From positions 1 through 49,725 of the IMG/VR virus record IMGVR_UViG_3300025769_000192: a stretch of DNA of 49,725 nt; one strand, given 5' to 3'. Source of the stretch: a virus. The notes under the pieces are model-generated. The model saw nothing but the letters and a program-made list of their open reading frames with translations. It was not told where the DNA came from and did not search any database. Below, one piece after another: positions 1 through 8,334 of this stretch. Positions within the stretch are counted from its first letter, which is position 1. Every line of letters begins with the position of its first letter. The position numbers and the translations under genes were made by a program.

Positions 1-109
1 TGAGAAAAAACCAAAGGGAACTTCAATTGGTAGTGGTCATTTTAAACGAGCTTCATTAAACAAAAAGAAAAAAGCATCTTTCAAAAAATATAGAGGACAA
101 GGAAGATAA
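1..109 (+). CDS. C-terminal end of a small basic protein (5' truncated)
   Basis: An open frame entering from the left edge (codons in phase with base 2) ends at TAA 107-109. The visible 35 residues are rich in Lys and Arg and end in RGQGR, which suggests a nucleic-acid-binding or structural basic tail. The stop codon overlaps the next start as TAATG, so it belongs to the same operon as the protease gene that follows. The function cannot be told from this fragment. Confidence 0.55.
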   Translation, partial: EKKPKGTSIGSGHFKRASLNKKKKASFKKYRGQGR

Positions 110-525
110 TGGACAAGAACCAAGCAGTAGAAAAAGTGAACAGTCTCTTCGAATATGAGTATGACAAAGATCAATACAACGCAGCGGATTACTGGAGAGT
201 TTTAGACGTTAGTCTTGATAAAGATCAGGGAGATTGCGAAGACTATGCACTTACTGTTGCTTGGTTGCTTGCTGGTCAAAGTAGGCTAAAGTTTTTGTGG
301 ATGTTACTGACAAGAAAGTTTAGAGTTTGTTTTGTAACAGTAAATGGTGGTGGTCACGCCATTCTTTATCATGATGGTATGTATGTGGATAATTGGAAAC
401 GTGAGTGGACACTTAAGTCTGGTTATGAAAAAGATTATGCCAAATACGATTGGACATTTAAGTATTATTATAATCCCTTCACGGTTATTGTAAAATTAAC
501 ACAAGGAAAGTTTTGGAAAAAATAA
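109..525 (+). CDS. Transglutaminase-like cysteine protease (BTLCP type)
   Basis: This 138-aa protein carries the signature of bacterial transglutaminase-like cysteine peptidases. GDCEDYA contains the probable nucleophile Cys43, GGHAILYHDG contains His83, and YVDNW supplies Asp94, giving a Cys-His-Asp triad in canonical order. There is no obvious signal peptide, so it probably acts in the infected cell or is packaged. The substrate is unknown. It starts on a TAATG overlap with the upstream gene and ends in a TAATG overlap with the next. Proteases of this fold are found in some T4-like phages, but their role is not established. The family assignment is from motifs; the role is open. Confidence 0.72.
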   Translation: MDKNQAVEKVNSLFEYEYDKDQYNAADYWRVLDVSLDKDQGDCEDYALTVAWLLAGQSRLKFLWMLLTRKFRVCFVTVNGGGHAILYHDGMYVDNWKREWTLKSGYEKDYAKYDWTFKYYYNPFTVIVKLTQGKFWKK

Positions 526-680
526 TGGCCAAGTATTCTAGATTTGATCCTAAGAATAAGAAAAAAAGAAACGATAAGTACAGATCTGAAAAGAAAAAGA
601 ACAATAAAAATGATTCGGCATCTAAAAACGATTGGAATGATGAAACCGAACGTTTATTGAAAAAATACAATTATCGTTAA
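525..680 (+). CDS. Small very basic, charged protein (51 aa)
   Basis: The gene starts at ATG 525 within a TAATG overlap and stops at TAA 678-680. The 51 residues are dominated by Lys, Asn, Arg and Asp, with the run KNKKKRNDKYRSEKKKNN in the middle and a short ERLLKKYNYR tail. It has the look of a nucleic-acid-binding or disordered accessory peptide. Support comes from its exact fit between two genes with translational-coupling overlap; no homologue is recognised. Confidence 0.55.
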   Translation: MAKYSRFDPKNKKKRNDKYRSEKKKNNKNDSASKNDWNDETERLLKKYNYR

Positions 681-695
681 AAACTAAAGTTCGTT

Positions 696-1445
696 ATGAA
701 AAATTTGATATTCCAGTACTACATTCCCTATGAGGCGAATGACACCCACCTAGGCGGTGTTGAAATGCCTGAATGGGCTAAGACGGGTTCTAGGTGTGCA
801 CAAAAATATGCAGAACTTTGTGGTGCTGATTACATGTTGCTTCACGACAGGTTCTTTCCGGACCTAGACCCCAGACTAGATTCTAGTAGGATTCACTACG
901 ACTCACAATTCTCCAAGTACGATAAGATTTTGGTTCTTGACCTTGATATGCTTATCACCACCCGAGAAAATATTTTTGATATACCAATCGAAGACGTTGC
1001 GATGGTACATGAAGTTGGTATTCATCAAAAGATGGGTGGGTGGTTATCAAAAGTGATGTACGTACCACTTGACCAAAGAGGTATTATCGCTTATGGTAAA
1101 AAACTTTTTGGTGACGATTGGACGTTTCCTAAATCTTCATTATACCCAAAAGAAAAGTGGAGATATATGAACGGTGGTTTACAACTCTGGTCAAAACAAG
1201 GAAGAGAAAAGGCCCGAGAACATTTTACATCACTAGACGATTATGTTATACACACAAGATATACCGAACAAATGTATGTCAATCTTCAGTTGTCGCAACC
1301 AGTTTTTAAAGTAACAGAATTAGATAATAAGTGGAACCGTTTGCCTTATCAATGGGTGGGCCAACCTGATGGATATATTAATCACTTTTTGGCACGTCAT
1401 AAATTTAGTATGCCTGAATTAGAAAAAAGAGGAATGTGTATATGA
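696..1445 (+). CDS. Glycosyltransferase, GT-A / GT8-like
   Basis: The 249-aa product begins MKNLIFQYY and has the layout shared by several genes of this cluster: an N-terminal strand, a YAELCGADY motif, then YDKILVLDLDML with the DxD metal-binding motif of GT-A glycosyltransferases. A later YMNGGLQLWS segment matches the acceptor-side glycine-rich part of GT8-like enzymes. It probably transfers a sugar from a nucleotide donor. Acceptor and sugar are unknown. It is the first of a paralogous set (also at 5328, 6822, 7626 and, more distantly, 8966). Its TGA overlaps the next start. Confidence 0.7.
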   Translation: MKNLIFQYYIPYEANDTHLGGVEMPEWAKTGSRCAQKYAELCGADYMLLHDRFFPDLDPRLDSSRIHYDSQFSKYDKILVLDLDMLITTRENIFDIPIEDVAMVHEVGIHQKMGGWLSKVMYVPLDQRGIIAYGKKLFGDDWTFPKSSLYPKEKWRYMNGGLQLWSKQGREKAREHFTSLDDYVIHTRYTEQMYVNLQLSQPVFKVTELDNKWNRLPYQWVGQPDGYINHFLARHKFSMPELEKRGMCI

Positions 1446-2053
1446 TGTTCTTGGAATTGGCCGCGAATCGTAAACGTGGTTTGAATTGGGATGCAGTAAA
1501 TGTTAGTAGTAATTATGGTGACAAAGCAGTAAAACTTCATGACCTAACTAACTTACCCATTAAGGGAATTCCTGATAATTTTTATGATGGTGTGTATTCA
1601 GAACATTTTATTGAACACATGTACAAGTATCAAGGTGTAAATGTCTTTAAAGAAATTATGCGAGTGTTGAAACCAGGCGGTGTTGTTCGAACAGTCTGGC
1701 CTTCATACGATGTTGTTGAGTGGTTAGTCGGTGAAGAGGATTTGTCAAATCACCCGTTTGTCAAACATTACTATCAAAGATACATTGTGCAAGAAAGATT
1801 CTGCGCTGCAGGACATCAAAACAAAAGAATTCAAGAACAAGTTGCACTAGGTCTTCTTTATCAGAAGGGTGAACATTTATACCTTTGGGGTAAACAAGAA
1901 ATGATTGACACCTTAACTTCTCTTGGTTTTCAGAATGCAAAAGAGTACGAATATGGTAAAAGTTCCTTGGCGGATTTTAATAACATCGATACGCCTGGCC
2001 AGATTCGTGCGATGCATTCTACCGTAGTTGAGGCTAAAAAATCATGGAAGTAA
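1442..2053 (+). CDS. SAM-dependent methyltransferase-like protein (class I)
   Basis: The ATG at 1442 overlaps the upstream TGA as ATGA and is preferred to the GTG at 1436, giving 203 aa. YSEHFIEHM followed by FKEIMRVLKPGGVVRTVWPS is the typical post-motif region of type-11 class I methyltransferases found next to glycan genes. The usual glycine-rich motif I is poorly kept, so the N-terminus may be shortened or divergent. It probably methylates a sugar or glycan intermediate made by the cluster; this role is inferred from context. Confidence 0.6.
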   Translation: MMFLELAANRKRGLNWDAVNVSSNYGDKAVKLHDLTNLPIKGIPDNFYDGVYSEHFIEHMYKYQGVNVFKEIMRVLKPGGVVRTVWPSYDVVEWLVGEEDLSNHPFVKHYYQRYIVQERFCAAGHQNKRIQEQVALGLLYQKGEHLYLWGKQEMIDTLTSLGFQNAKEYEYGKSSLADFNNIDTPGQIRAMHSTVVEAKKSWK

Positions 2054-2448
2054 CCATAATAGTTACGGGTGATAACACTTTAAAACCTTTATGGCATCCA
2101 TTGTATTTTAAATACAAAGATGACCCCAAGTACCAAATCGTTTTTGCAAAGAATGTGATGAACGGAATTAATCACGCAAGATTCGCCAATGTGTTTGTAA
2201 CGAATTATAACGCTATTCCAACCTACAGAATGATGACTGAACTTCTGGAATTGAAAAAAGGTCAGATGATATGTCCCTCATGGCACAAGTATATGACTAA
2301 TAATTTTGAAGGTGCTGAGTGTGAAGAATCTTTCTCTGTTAATCGCGACCTATATAAAGGCGAAACGAAAAACGAATATATTAAAAAAAGAAACCCTGAA
2401 GTGATTAAAAAGGGAAAGATGTATTTTTTGATGAGGAATGATGAATGA
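2044..2448 (+). CDS. Hypothetical protein in glycan cluster
   Basis: A 134-aa protein overlapping the end of the upstream methyltransferase gene and overlapping the downstream epimerase start (ATGA at 2445). It starts MEVTIIVTGDNTLKP, which hints at a Rossmann-like first strand, but no conserved catalytic motif is visible. It is rich in aromatic and basic residues and ends in a Lys-rich stretch. The family is not recognised. Its position inside the overlapping operon suggests a role in the same glycan pathway. Confidence 0.55.
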   Translation: MEVTIIVTGDNTLKPLWHPLYFKYKDDPKYQIVFAKNVMNGINHARFANVFVTNYNAIPTYRMMTELLELKKGQMICPSWHKYMTNNFEGAECEESFSVNRDLYKGETKNEYIKKRNPEVIKKGKMYFLMRNDE

Positions 2449-3380
2449 AAATTTTAATTACAGGTGCAGCTGGTTTTATAGGTTTCCATGCAGCGAAACA
2501 CTTCACTAGATTAGGACATGAAGTTTGGGGAGTAGATAATTTCAATTCTTATTACGACCCAGATTTAAAACACAAACGCGCTCAAATATTAAGAGACGAA
2601 TACAATGTAAAAATTGAAAAGATAGACTTAAAAAGTTCTGAAGAAACCACCTTTATCGTCGATAACATTAAACCCGACTTTTGTATTCATCTTGCCGCAA
2701 TGGCCGGTGTTCGTTATTCAATGGAACACGCTGATGAATATATCACAAATAATTGTATGGGCACTCTTAATCTTATCAATGCACTAGAGAAAAACGATTG
2801 TCAAAATGTTGTCTATGCTTCGACATCGTGTGTGTTACACGGCAATCCCTTACCTTGGGGAGAAAGTGAACATATCTATCCGCAAATTAATCCTTACGGA
2901 TACACCAAATTTATCAACGAATCGCAGTTTCATATCTCGAATATACCGAATGCTGTTGGACTAAGGTTCTTTACTGTATATGGTCCTTATGGTCGCCCAG
3001 ATATGGCCCTGTTCGATTTCACTAAAAACATTCTTGATGGTAATCCTATAACCTTGTATAATTATGGCGAAATGAAAAGAGATTTTACTTATGTCGATGA
3101 TATCGTTCATGGCATTGAATGTGTTTTCAACAACATGACTCCACGTGATATGTACAACATTGGCAGAGGTGAACAGGTTGAATTGTCGCGTTTTGTACAA
3201 GCGATTCAAGACTCTCTTGGAATAGTAGCAGAAATTAAGTATGGCCCAAAACATCCCGCTGACGCTTTAGAGACATGGAGTGACACACGTAAACTTCAAG
3301 CGATAGGATACAACCCCCAAACATCTATCGAAGAAGGGGTAAACAACTTTGTTAAATGGTATAGGTCTTATCATAATTAG
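2445..3380 (+). CDS. NAD-dependent epimerase/dehydratase (UDP-glucuronate 4-epimerase-like SDR)
   Basis: This 311-aa extended SDR has the NAD-binding GAAGFIG at residues 7-13, an acidic strand-2 end (VDNFNSYYD), a DFCIHLAAMAGVRYS segment and the catalytic Tyr151-x3-Lys155 in NPYGYTKF. VDNFNSYYDP together with AAMAGVRYS is characteristic of UDP-glucuronate 4-epimerases, although a related nucleotide-sugar epimerase is possible. It would supply a nucleotide sugar for the neighbouring transferases. The length is close to the family norm. The start is coupled to the upstream gene by ATGA. Confidence 0.82.
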   Translation: MKILITGAAGFIGFHAAKHFTRLGHEVWGVDNFNSYYDPDLKHKRAQILRDEYNVKIEKIDLKSSEETTFIVDNIKPDFCIHLAAMAGVRYSMEHADEYITNNCMGTLNLINALEKNDCQNVVYASTSCVLHGNPLPWGESEHIYPQINPYGYTKFINESQFHISNIPNAVGLRFFTVYGPYGRPDMALFDFTKNILDGNPITLYNYGEMKRDFTYVDDIVHGIECVFNNMTPRDMYNIGRGEQVELSRFVQAIQDSLGIVAEIKYGPKHPADALETWSDTRKLQAIGYNPQTSIEEGVNNFVKWYRSYHN

Positions 3381-3388
3381 GAATAAAA

Positions 3389-3988
3389 ATGAAAAATATT
3401 ATTTTAGAAATTGGTGTTAATACGGGCCAAGATGTAGATCGTTTATTGCAGTATCGAGGCAATTATCATGGTTTCGAACCAGTACCAGAACTCTATAATA
3501 AACTGACTCAAAGATATCGAAATAACGAACGAGTAAAATTTTATCCTCATGCTGTTGATATTGAAGAAGGTTCAGCGACTTTTAATATTTCAAAACCAAC
3601 AGGTATTGCTTATGCTTACGGTTGTTCTAGTCTTCATGATTTTTCCACTAATCTAGATGAAGTATGGCCTGGTCGAGAAGATTTTGAAGTCGTAGAAAAA
3701 ATTACCGTAGAGAAAGTTCGACTGGATAATTTTCTAGACAAAATCGAATATGACAAAATAAGTTATTTGTGGTGTGATGCACAAGGTAATGATTTAAACG
3801 TACTTAAAAGTATGGGTGACCATGTTAAAAATATTCAAGAGGGCCGAATAGAGGTTGCCTACAGAGTTGAATTATATTCAAATACAGGTAATACCCACGG
3901 CAACGCTATTCAGTTTTTAGAAGAACACGGATTTAAATATCGTATACATAAACCTAATCATGAGTGTGATATTATATTTTGGCGATGA
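3389..3988 (+). CDS. FkbM-family methyltransferase
   Basis: The 199-aa product has LEIGVNTGQDV as motif I, YHGFEPVPELYNKL as motif II with the acidic ribose-binding residue, and VRLDNFLDKIEYDKISYLWCDAQGND, the region typical of FkbM-type O-methyltransferases. These enzymes often methylate sugars or lipopolysaccharide components. A Rossmann MTase fold is clear; the acceptor is not. Its TGA overlaps the start of the HAD/nucleotidyltransferase gene. Confidence 0.75.
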   Translation: MKNIILEIGVNTGQDVDRLLQYRGNYHGFEPVPELYNKLTQRYRNNERVKFYPHAVDIEEGSATFNISKPTGIAYAYGCSSLHDFSTNLDEVWPGREDFEVVEKITVEKVRLDNFLDKIEYDKISYLWCDAQGNDLNVLKSMGDHVKNIQEGRIEVAYRVELYSNTGNTHGNAIQFLEEHGFKYRIHKPNHECDIIFWR

Positions 3989-5331
3989 TAAAATTAGTTC
4001 TTTTTGATTTGGATGGTGTTTTAGTAGACGCTAAAAATATTCACTATGTGTCTTTGAACAAAGCACTTCCGGAAGAATATATTATCACTCCCGAAGAACA
4101 TCGTAATGTTTATGATGGTAGAAAGACCAAAGAAAAACTCCAGATGTTAACGGAGTCTAAAGGTCTTCCAGTAGAACTCCACGAATCGATTTTCAATCGT
4201 AAACAAAAAGAGACGGTTGAGATGATGCACGACCTACCTATCAACACTCATGCCTTAGACCTTTTCAAAGAGTTGGAAAATCTAGGATATATTATTGGTG
4301 TGTGTTCTAATTCTATTCGTAGAACTGTCTTGACAGCACTTGCAAAATCTGGTTTAATAGAATATTGTTCTGTGATTTTATCGAATGAGGATGTGAAGAA
4401 CTCTAAACCACATCCAGAAATATATTGGAAAGCAATGTCAATGATGGGTTGTCTTCCCGAAGAAACTGTAATTGTTGAAGATTCTCCGCCTGGTCTTCTC
4501 GCAGCAGCACGCTCAAGAGCCACATACATAAGAGTAGAAAGTACTAAAGATGTTACTAAAGAAAAAATCATGTCTAAATTGGAAACTAACGAAGTGAAAA
4601 ACGTTTGGAAAGAAGAAAAGTTAAATGTCTTAATTCCTATGGCTGGTGCAGGTTCTAGATTTGCACAAGCTGGATACACATTCCCCAAACCCTTGATTGA
4701 TATTAAAGGTAAACCGATGATTCAGGTTGTGGTCGAAAATCTTGGGTTAGAAGCGAATTATATTTTTGTGTGTCAAAAAGAACATAACGAAAAATACAAT
4801 TTGAAGAACATGTTGTCTCTCATTGCACCCAACTGTAAAGTTGTTGAAGTCGACAGAATCACTGAAGGTGCAGCTTGTACTGCTCTTTTAGCGAAAGATT
4901 ACATCAATTCAGAAGACCCATTGTTTTTCGCTAACAGTGATCAATGGGTAAACTGGGACCCTGTTCAGTTTATGTATAATATGCAGGAGAGTCATGCTGA
5001 TGGTGGAATTGTTACGTTTAAGGCCACACACCCCAAGTGGTCTTTTGCAGAAGTTGATGAACACGGTATAGTTAGAAAGGTTGCTGAAAAAGACCCTATT
5101 TCCGATAACGCTACAGTAGGTTTTTATTACTGGAAAAAAGGTTCTGACTTTGTAAAATATGCCGAACAAATGATAGAAAGAGATATTCGTGTCAATAACG
5201 AATTCTATGTTTGTCCAGTGTTCAACCAAGCTATTGAAGATAATAAAATAATTAGAACGTATCAAGCGAATGAGATGTGGGGATTGGGTACTCCCGAAGA
5301 TTTATCATATTATTTGGAGAACAAGTCTTGA
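3985..5331 (+). CDS. Bifunctional HAD phosphatase / sugar nucleotidyltransferase fusion
   Basis: The start at ATG 3985 overlaps the upstream stop (ATGA), giving 448 aa. Residues 1 to about 200 form a HAD hydrolase: FDLDGVLVDA with Asp8 and Asp10, a VCSNS motif II, KPHPEIY with the Lys, and VEDSPPG with the motif IV acids. Residues 213 onward form a nucleotidyltransferase of the RmlA/GlmU-N fold: LIPMAGAGSRF, FPKPL and NSDQ with Asp319. A phosphatase joined to a nucleotidyltransferase would dephosphorylate and activate sugar phosphates in one chain, as separate enzymes do in GDP-heptose synthesis. The specific sugar is unknown. Confidence 0.78.
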   Translation: MIKLVLFDLDGVLVDAKNIHYVSLNKALPEEYIITPEEHRNVYDGRKTKEKLQMLTESKGLPVELHESIFNRKQKETVEMMHDLPINTHALDLFKELENLGYIIGVCSNSIRRTVLTALAKSGLIEYCSVILSNEDVKNSKPHPEIYWKAMSMMGCLPEETVIVEDSPPGLLAAARSRATYIRVESTKDVTKEKIMSKLETNEVKNVWKEEKLNVLIPMAGAGSRFAQAGYTFPKPLIDIKGKPMIQVVVENLGLEANYIFVCQKEHNEKYNLKNMLSLIAPNCKVVEVDRITEGAACTALLAKDYINSEDPLFFANSDQWVNWDPVQFMYNMQESHADGGIVTFKATHPKWSFAEVDEHGIVRKVAEKDPISDNATVGFYYWKKGSDFVKYAEQMIERDIRVNNEFYVCPVFNQAIEDNKIIRTYQANEMWGLGTPEDLSYYLENKS

Positions 5332-6080
5332 ATCTGATATTACAACATTTTGAAGGCACCATGCCTGAATGGGCGTATTACTGTGAGAAGACGGTGAAAC
5401 GTTATGCAGAGATGACAGGGGCAGATTATCAACTGATTCGTGGTTTTCCTATGGGTAAAGAACTTGGGTTTACTCCACAGAAATTGTGTCTCCTATTAGA
5501 AAAGTATGACGAGTATGACCAAGTGTGTATGATTGATATGGACACGATTGCGACTAAAAGATACCAGAGTTTCTGGAATAGACCTGAAATTGGTGTGTTG
5601 CATGATAGAGCGATTGCTGGACCTAAAGCGTTGAATGCTGTTACGAGAAAACCTCATCCTAGCAAAACACCTGAGGCTGCACCTAATCTATACAAACAAG
5701 GGTCGTGGTGTTTCTTTGGTAATTGGATAAAACTTAATAGAGAACAAAGGCAAGAACTCAGAAAACATTGGAATCAAAAACTATTTGAAGAATCTCTGGT
5801 GGATAAACACCCAGGCGATGAAGTTATCTTACATTATCTTTTTCATCAATCTAAAATCCTAGACGGTAAACATCCCCGTGATGTTTGTATGAGAACGGAT
5901 TATCGAGACGGCGAAGATTTATGTAATCTAAAATTTAGAGAGGATTCTCGGTGGGACAAGAAATTCTGCAATCAACCAGAGGATTCTGACCCTGATGCAT
6001 CATTGATACATTTTTGTGCTGGGAGAAAAAGACAGATTGTCAGTGCTGTCAAATCGATTTACGGTAATATGATTATATGA
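5328..6080 (+). CDS. Glycosyltransferase, GT-A-like (TTG start)
   Basis: Alignment with its paralogues (MKNLIFQYY, MKCLIYQYW, MKGIILQHF) puts the start at TTG 5328, which overlaps the upstream TGA and has GGAGA 5316-5320 in front; the N-terminus is then (M)NLILQHFEG. The 250-aa protein has YAEMTGADYQ and YDQVCMIDMDT (DxD), then a KHPGDEVILHYLF segment. It is a probable nucleotide-sugar transferase of the same paralogous group as the genes at 696, 6822 and 7626. The next gene overlaps its stop by ATGA. Confidence 0.66.
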   Translation: MNLILQHFEGTMPEWAYYCEKTVKRYAEMTGADYQLIRGFPMGKELGFTPQKLCLLLEKYDEYDQVCMIDMDTIATKRYQSFWNRPEIGVLHDRAIAGPKALNAVTRKPHPSKTPEAAPNLYKQGSWCFFGNWIKLNREQRQELRKHWNQKLFEESLVDKHPGDEVILHYLFHQSKILDGKHPRDVCMRTDYRDGEDLCNLKFREDSRWDKKFCNQPEDSDPDASLIHFCAGRKRQIVSAVKSIYGNMII

Positions 6081-6817
6081 AGACAGCAATCTGTTTTTCC
6101 GGCATTCCTAGAGGTGATGTTGCCTCATGTGTGGAAAAATATAAAAAAGTTTTTCCTGATGCTGACCCGTTTTATTTTACATGGACCGAATATAAAACGG
6201 AGATGGAATCCATACTAAACTCTTCAGTCGATCACGCTGAAGAACCAGAAATAGATTACTGTGCGTTTTTAGAGTCACCCACATTTCCAAATAAAGATGG
6301 TTCTGAATCCACTGTCGGTCCTAACGTAATCACTAACAATCCCAACCGAATGAAAAGATTTCGGGACAACTGGGAATATGCACATTTTAAGGCCCTTCGT
6401 ACCAAACAGTTAATCGGTCACGCTTTACATCTTGAAAAAATTCCGTTAGAATATGATATGATAATTCGTGCTCGTTACGACATTGAAATATCTTTAAAGT
6501 GTGACTTCGACCGATACGTTGAAAATTCATACGAGAAAAAACGAGCTATCGGATTTTCGTTTGGTGTTAATGGTATTAGTGGTAACTGGGAAACAATTAA
6601 ACATCTAGATGGCAACTATCAAGATGAGGGTAGAAAATATCTAGAAGATTTTATGATATTTCATCCTAGAGAAATGTATGATTCCGAATGGGTTAAGAAG
6701 TTATATAAATCTAAACAACTGTATCCATCTGAAATCGGTTGGTATCAGGTATTGAGTTACCCATTCGGTACCAATCATTTATGTTGCGGTGGTGGTGTTA
6801 GATTAGCATATAGGTAA
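6077..6817 (+). CDS. Putative glycosyltransferase-like protein
   Basis: A 246-aa protein starting MKTAICFSGIPRG, an N-terminal signature seen in a family of uncharacterised phage and bacterial proteins placed among glycan genes. A central YDMIIRARYDIEIS segment gives an R-x-R-x-D arrangement. The C-terminus ends in CCGGGVRLAYR. It sits between two clear glycosyltransferases, overlapping the first by ATGA. A sugar-transfer or sugar-modifying role is plausible from context only. Confidence 0.5.
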   Translation: MKTAICFSGIPRGDVASCVEKYKKVFPDADPFYFTWTEYKTEMESILNSSVDHAEEPEIDYCAFLESPTFPNKDGSESTVGPNVITNNPNRMKRFRDNWEYAHFKALRTKQLIGHALHLEKIPLEYDMIIRARYDIEISLKCDFDRYVENSYEKKRAIGFSFGVNGISGNWETIKHLDGNYQDEGRKYLEDFMIFHPREMYDSEWVKKLYKSKQLYPSEIGWYQVLSYPFGTNHLCCGGGVRLAYR

Positions 6818-6821
6818 AAAT

Positions 6822-7622
6822 ATGAAATGTTTGATATATCAGTACTGGGATGGTACACCATCTAGTGAATGTTTGGCGAGTACTTCGGCTATGAAAGAAT
6901 ATGCCAATCGAATTGGTGCCGACCATTTGTTCGAACGCGACCCTAAGTATGTAACGGGTTTAGGAAAATACTCTCCACACTACGGTCAATTCAAAGTGGT
7001 GTTCGATAAATCCTTTGACCAGTATGATAAAATTCTTTTCACTGATACAGATGTCTTTCCTACAGAAAATCTCGAAGAAAATATCTTTGATGAAATAGAA
7101 GATAAAGACATTGCTATTGTGGAAGAATGGCAACAGATAGAGGTTAGGAAAAAACATACCGTTGCGGGAATTAATCACGCTAATGATAAAATATGGGCCA
7201 GAGTTGTAGAATCAAAATGGGATGTTACGTTACCCAAAGCTGAGTGTGGTTCAGTTAAAGCCTATAATTCTGGTGTGGTATTGTGGTCTAGAAAAGGTAT
7301 AAACAAAGCTCGAACAAGGTTTGTTCCTTTTCAAAGTTATGTTTCAATGATAAACTTTTCTGGACTACCTGTATTCTATACATGTGACCAACCATACATA
7401 CACGCAATGTTAGAAGTAGCTGGATTAAATTGGAAAGAGTTGGACTACAAATGGAATAGTTCAGTACACTATGTGCCTGGTACAAAGGAACCAAGACCCG
7501 TTAACGATTTAAGAGAGGGTCGTGCTAATTTTGTACATGTTCAATTAGCTGGTGCTAATCGTTACAATGCTGAGAAACTTTCACGCATTGTAAATCTCCC
7601 TGTCGAACAATGGAACTTATAA
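6822..7622 (+). CDS. Glycosyltransferase, GT-A / GT8-like
   Basis: The 266-aa product starts MKCLIYQYWDG and has YANRIGADH, then YDKILFTDTDVFPTENLEENIFD, where TDTDVF is the DxD metal site. YNSGVVLWSRKG corresponds to the NGGLQLWS region of the paralogue at 696, and both end near LDYKWN or LDNKWN. It is a probable retaining GT8-like transferase; sugar and acceptor are unknown. Confidence 0.7.
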   Translation: MKCLIYQYWDGTPSSECLASTSAMKEYANRIGADHLFERDPKYVTGLGKYSPHYGQFKVVFDKSFDQYDKILFTDTDVFPTENLEENIFDEIEDKDIAIVEEWQQIEVRKKHTVAGINHANDKIWARVVESKWDVTLPKAECGSVKAYNSGVVLWSRKGINKARTRFVPFQSYVSMINFSGLPVFYTCDQPYIHAMLEVAGLNWKELDYKWNSSVHYVPGTKEPRPVNDLREGRANFVHVQLAGANRYNAEKLSRIVNLPVEQWNL

Positions 7623-7625
7623 GTT

Positions 7626-8333
7626 ATGAAAGGTATTATTCTACAACACTTCGAACCACAAGCAGTTAATCGAGACCCTGAACTTGGTTCTGAAACTCCC
7701 CGCCCTTGGATTGTGAATAAAAGTATCGCAAACATTAAAAATTATGCTGAAAAGATTGGCGCAGAATATCGTTTATTGTCAGGTGAACCTTTTCGGCCTG
7801 GATTGAGAGCCCAATGTCAGAAGTGTGCGATGATTAATGAAGAGTATGATGAATATGATGTAGTGGTCATGTTAGATACTGATAAGTTCATGGTGAAAGG
7901 TTGTCAAGAAAACATCCTCGAAGCAAAAGGAATTGCACCCTTTGACAAAATTCATAGTGATATGATTCTACCAAAGTTTTATAGACAATTCCCTCATTGG
8001 GCCAGTATGAATACACCAATCTGGTCGGGCGCTTGTTATGTGATGCCTAGAGATTTTCGTATCTTAATGAGAAATCAAATTAATCCTGAAATGGAAAGAA
8101 TGTTTAAACAGGTTAGTCCATTGCCCTTTGTAGATGAAGGTATTTTTCATTGTCTCTCAGTAAAAGCTGGTATTACTATTGGTCCTAAGTATAATCTAGA
8201 TTCACGATGGGATCAGAGCAGTTATCTACCCAATCCTGAGAAAGCATTTATGTTACATATGAGACATAAACCAAAACCAAGAGATGAGAATCTGAAAGAC
8301 TTTATCGCAAAAGGAATAATCGAAGACCTTTAA
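7626..8333 (+). CDS. Glycosyltransferase-like protein (paralogue)
   Basis: This 235-aa protein starts MKGIILQHFEP, has YAEKIGAEYR, and YDVVVMLDTDKF containing the DxD motif. PIWSGACYVMPR replaces the NGG segment of its paralogues. It ends in a basic tail. It is clearly related by layout to the genes at 696, 5328 and 6822, and points to local duplication with divergence of the acceptor half. Confidence 0.62.
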   Translation: MKGIILQHFEPQAVNRDPELGSETPRPWIVNKSIANIKNYAEKIGAEYRLLSGEPFRPGLRAQCQKCAMINEEYDEYDVVVMLDTDKFMVKGCQENILEAKGIAPFDKIHSDMILPKFYRQFPHWASMNTPIWSGACYVMPRDFRILMRNQINPEMERMFKQVSPLPFVDEGIFHCLSVKAGITIGPKYNLDSRWDQSSYLPNPEKAFMLHMRHKPKPRDENLKDFIAKGIIEDL

Positions 8334-8334
8334 T

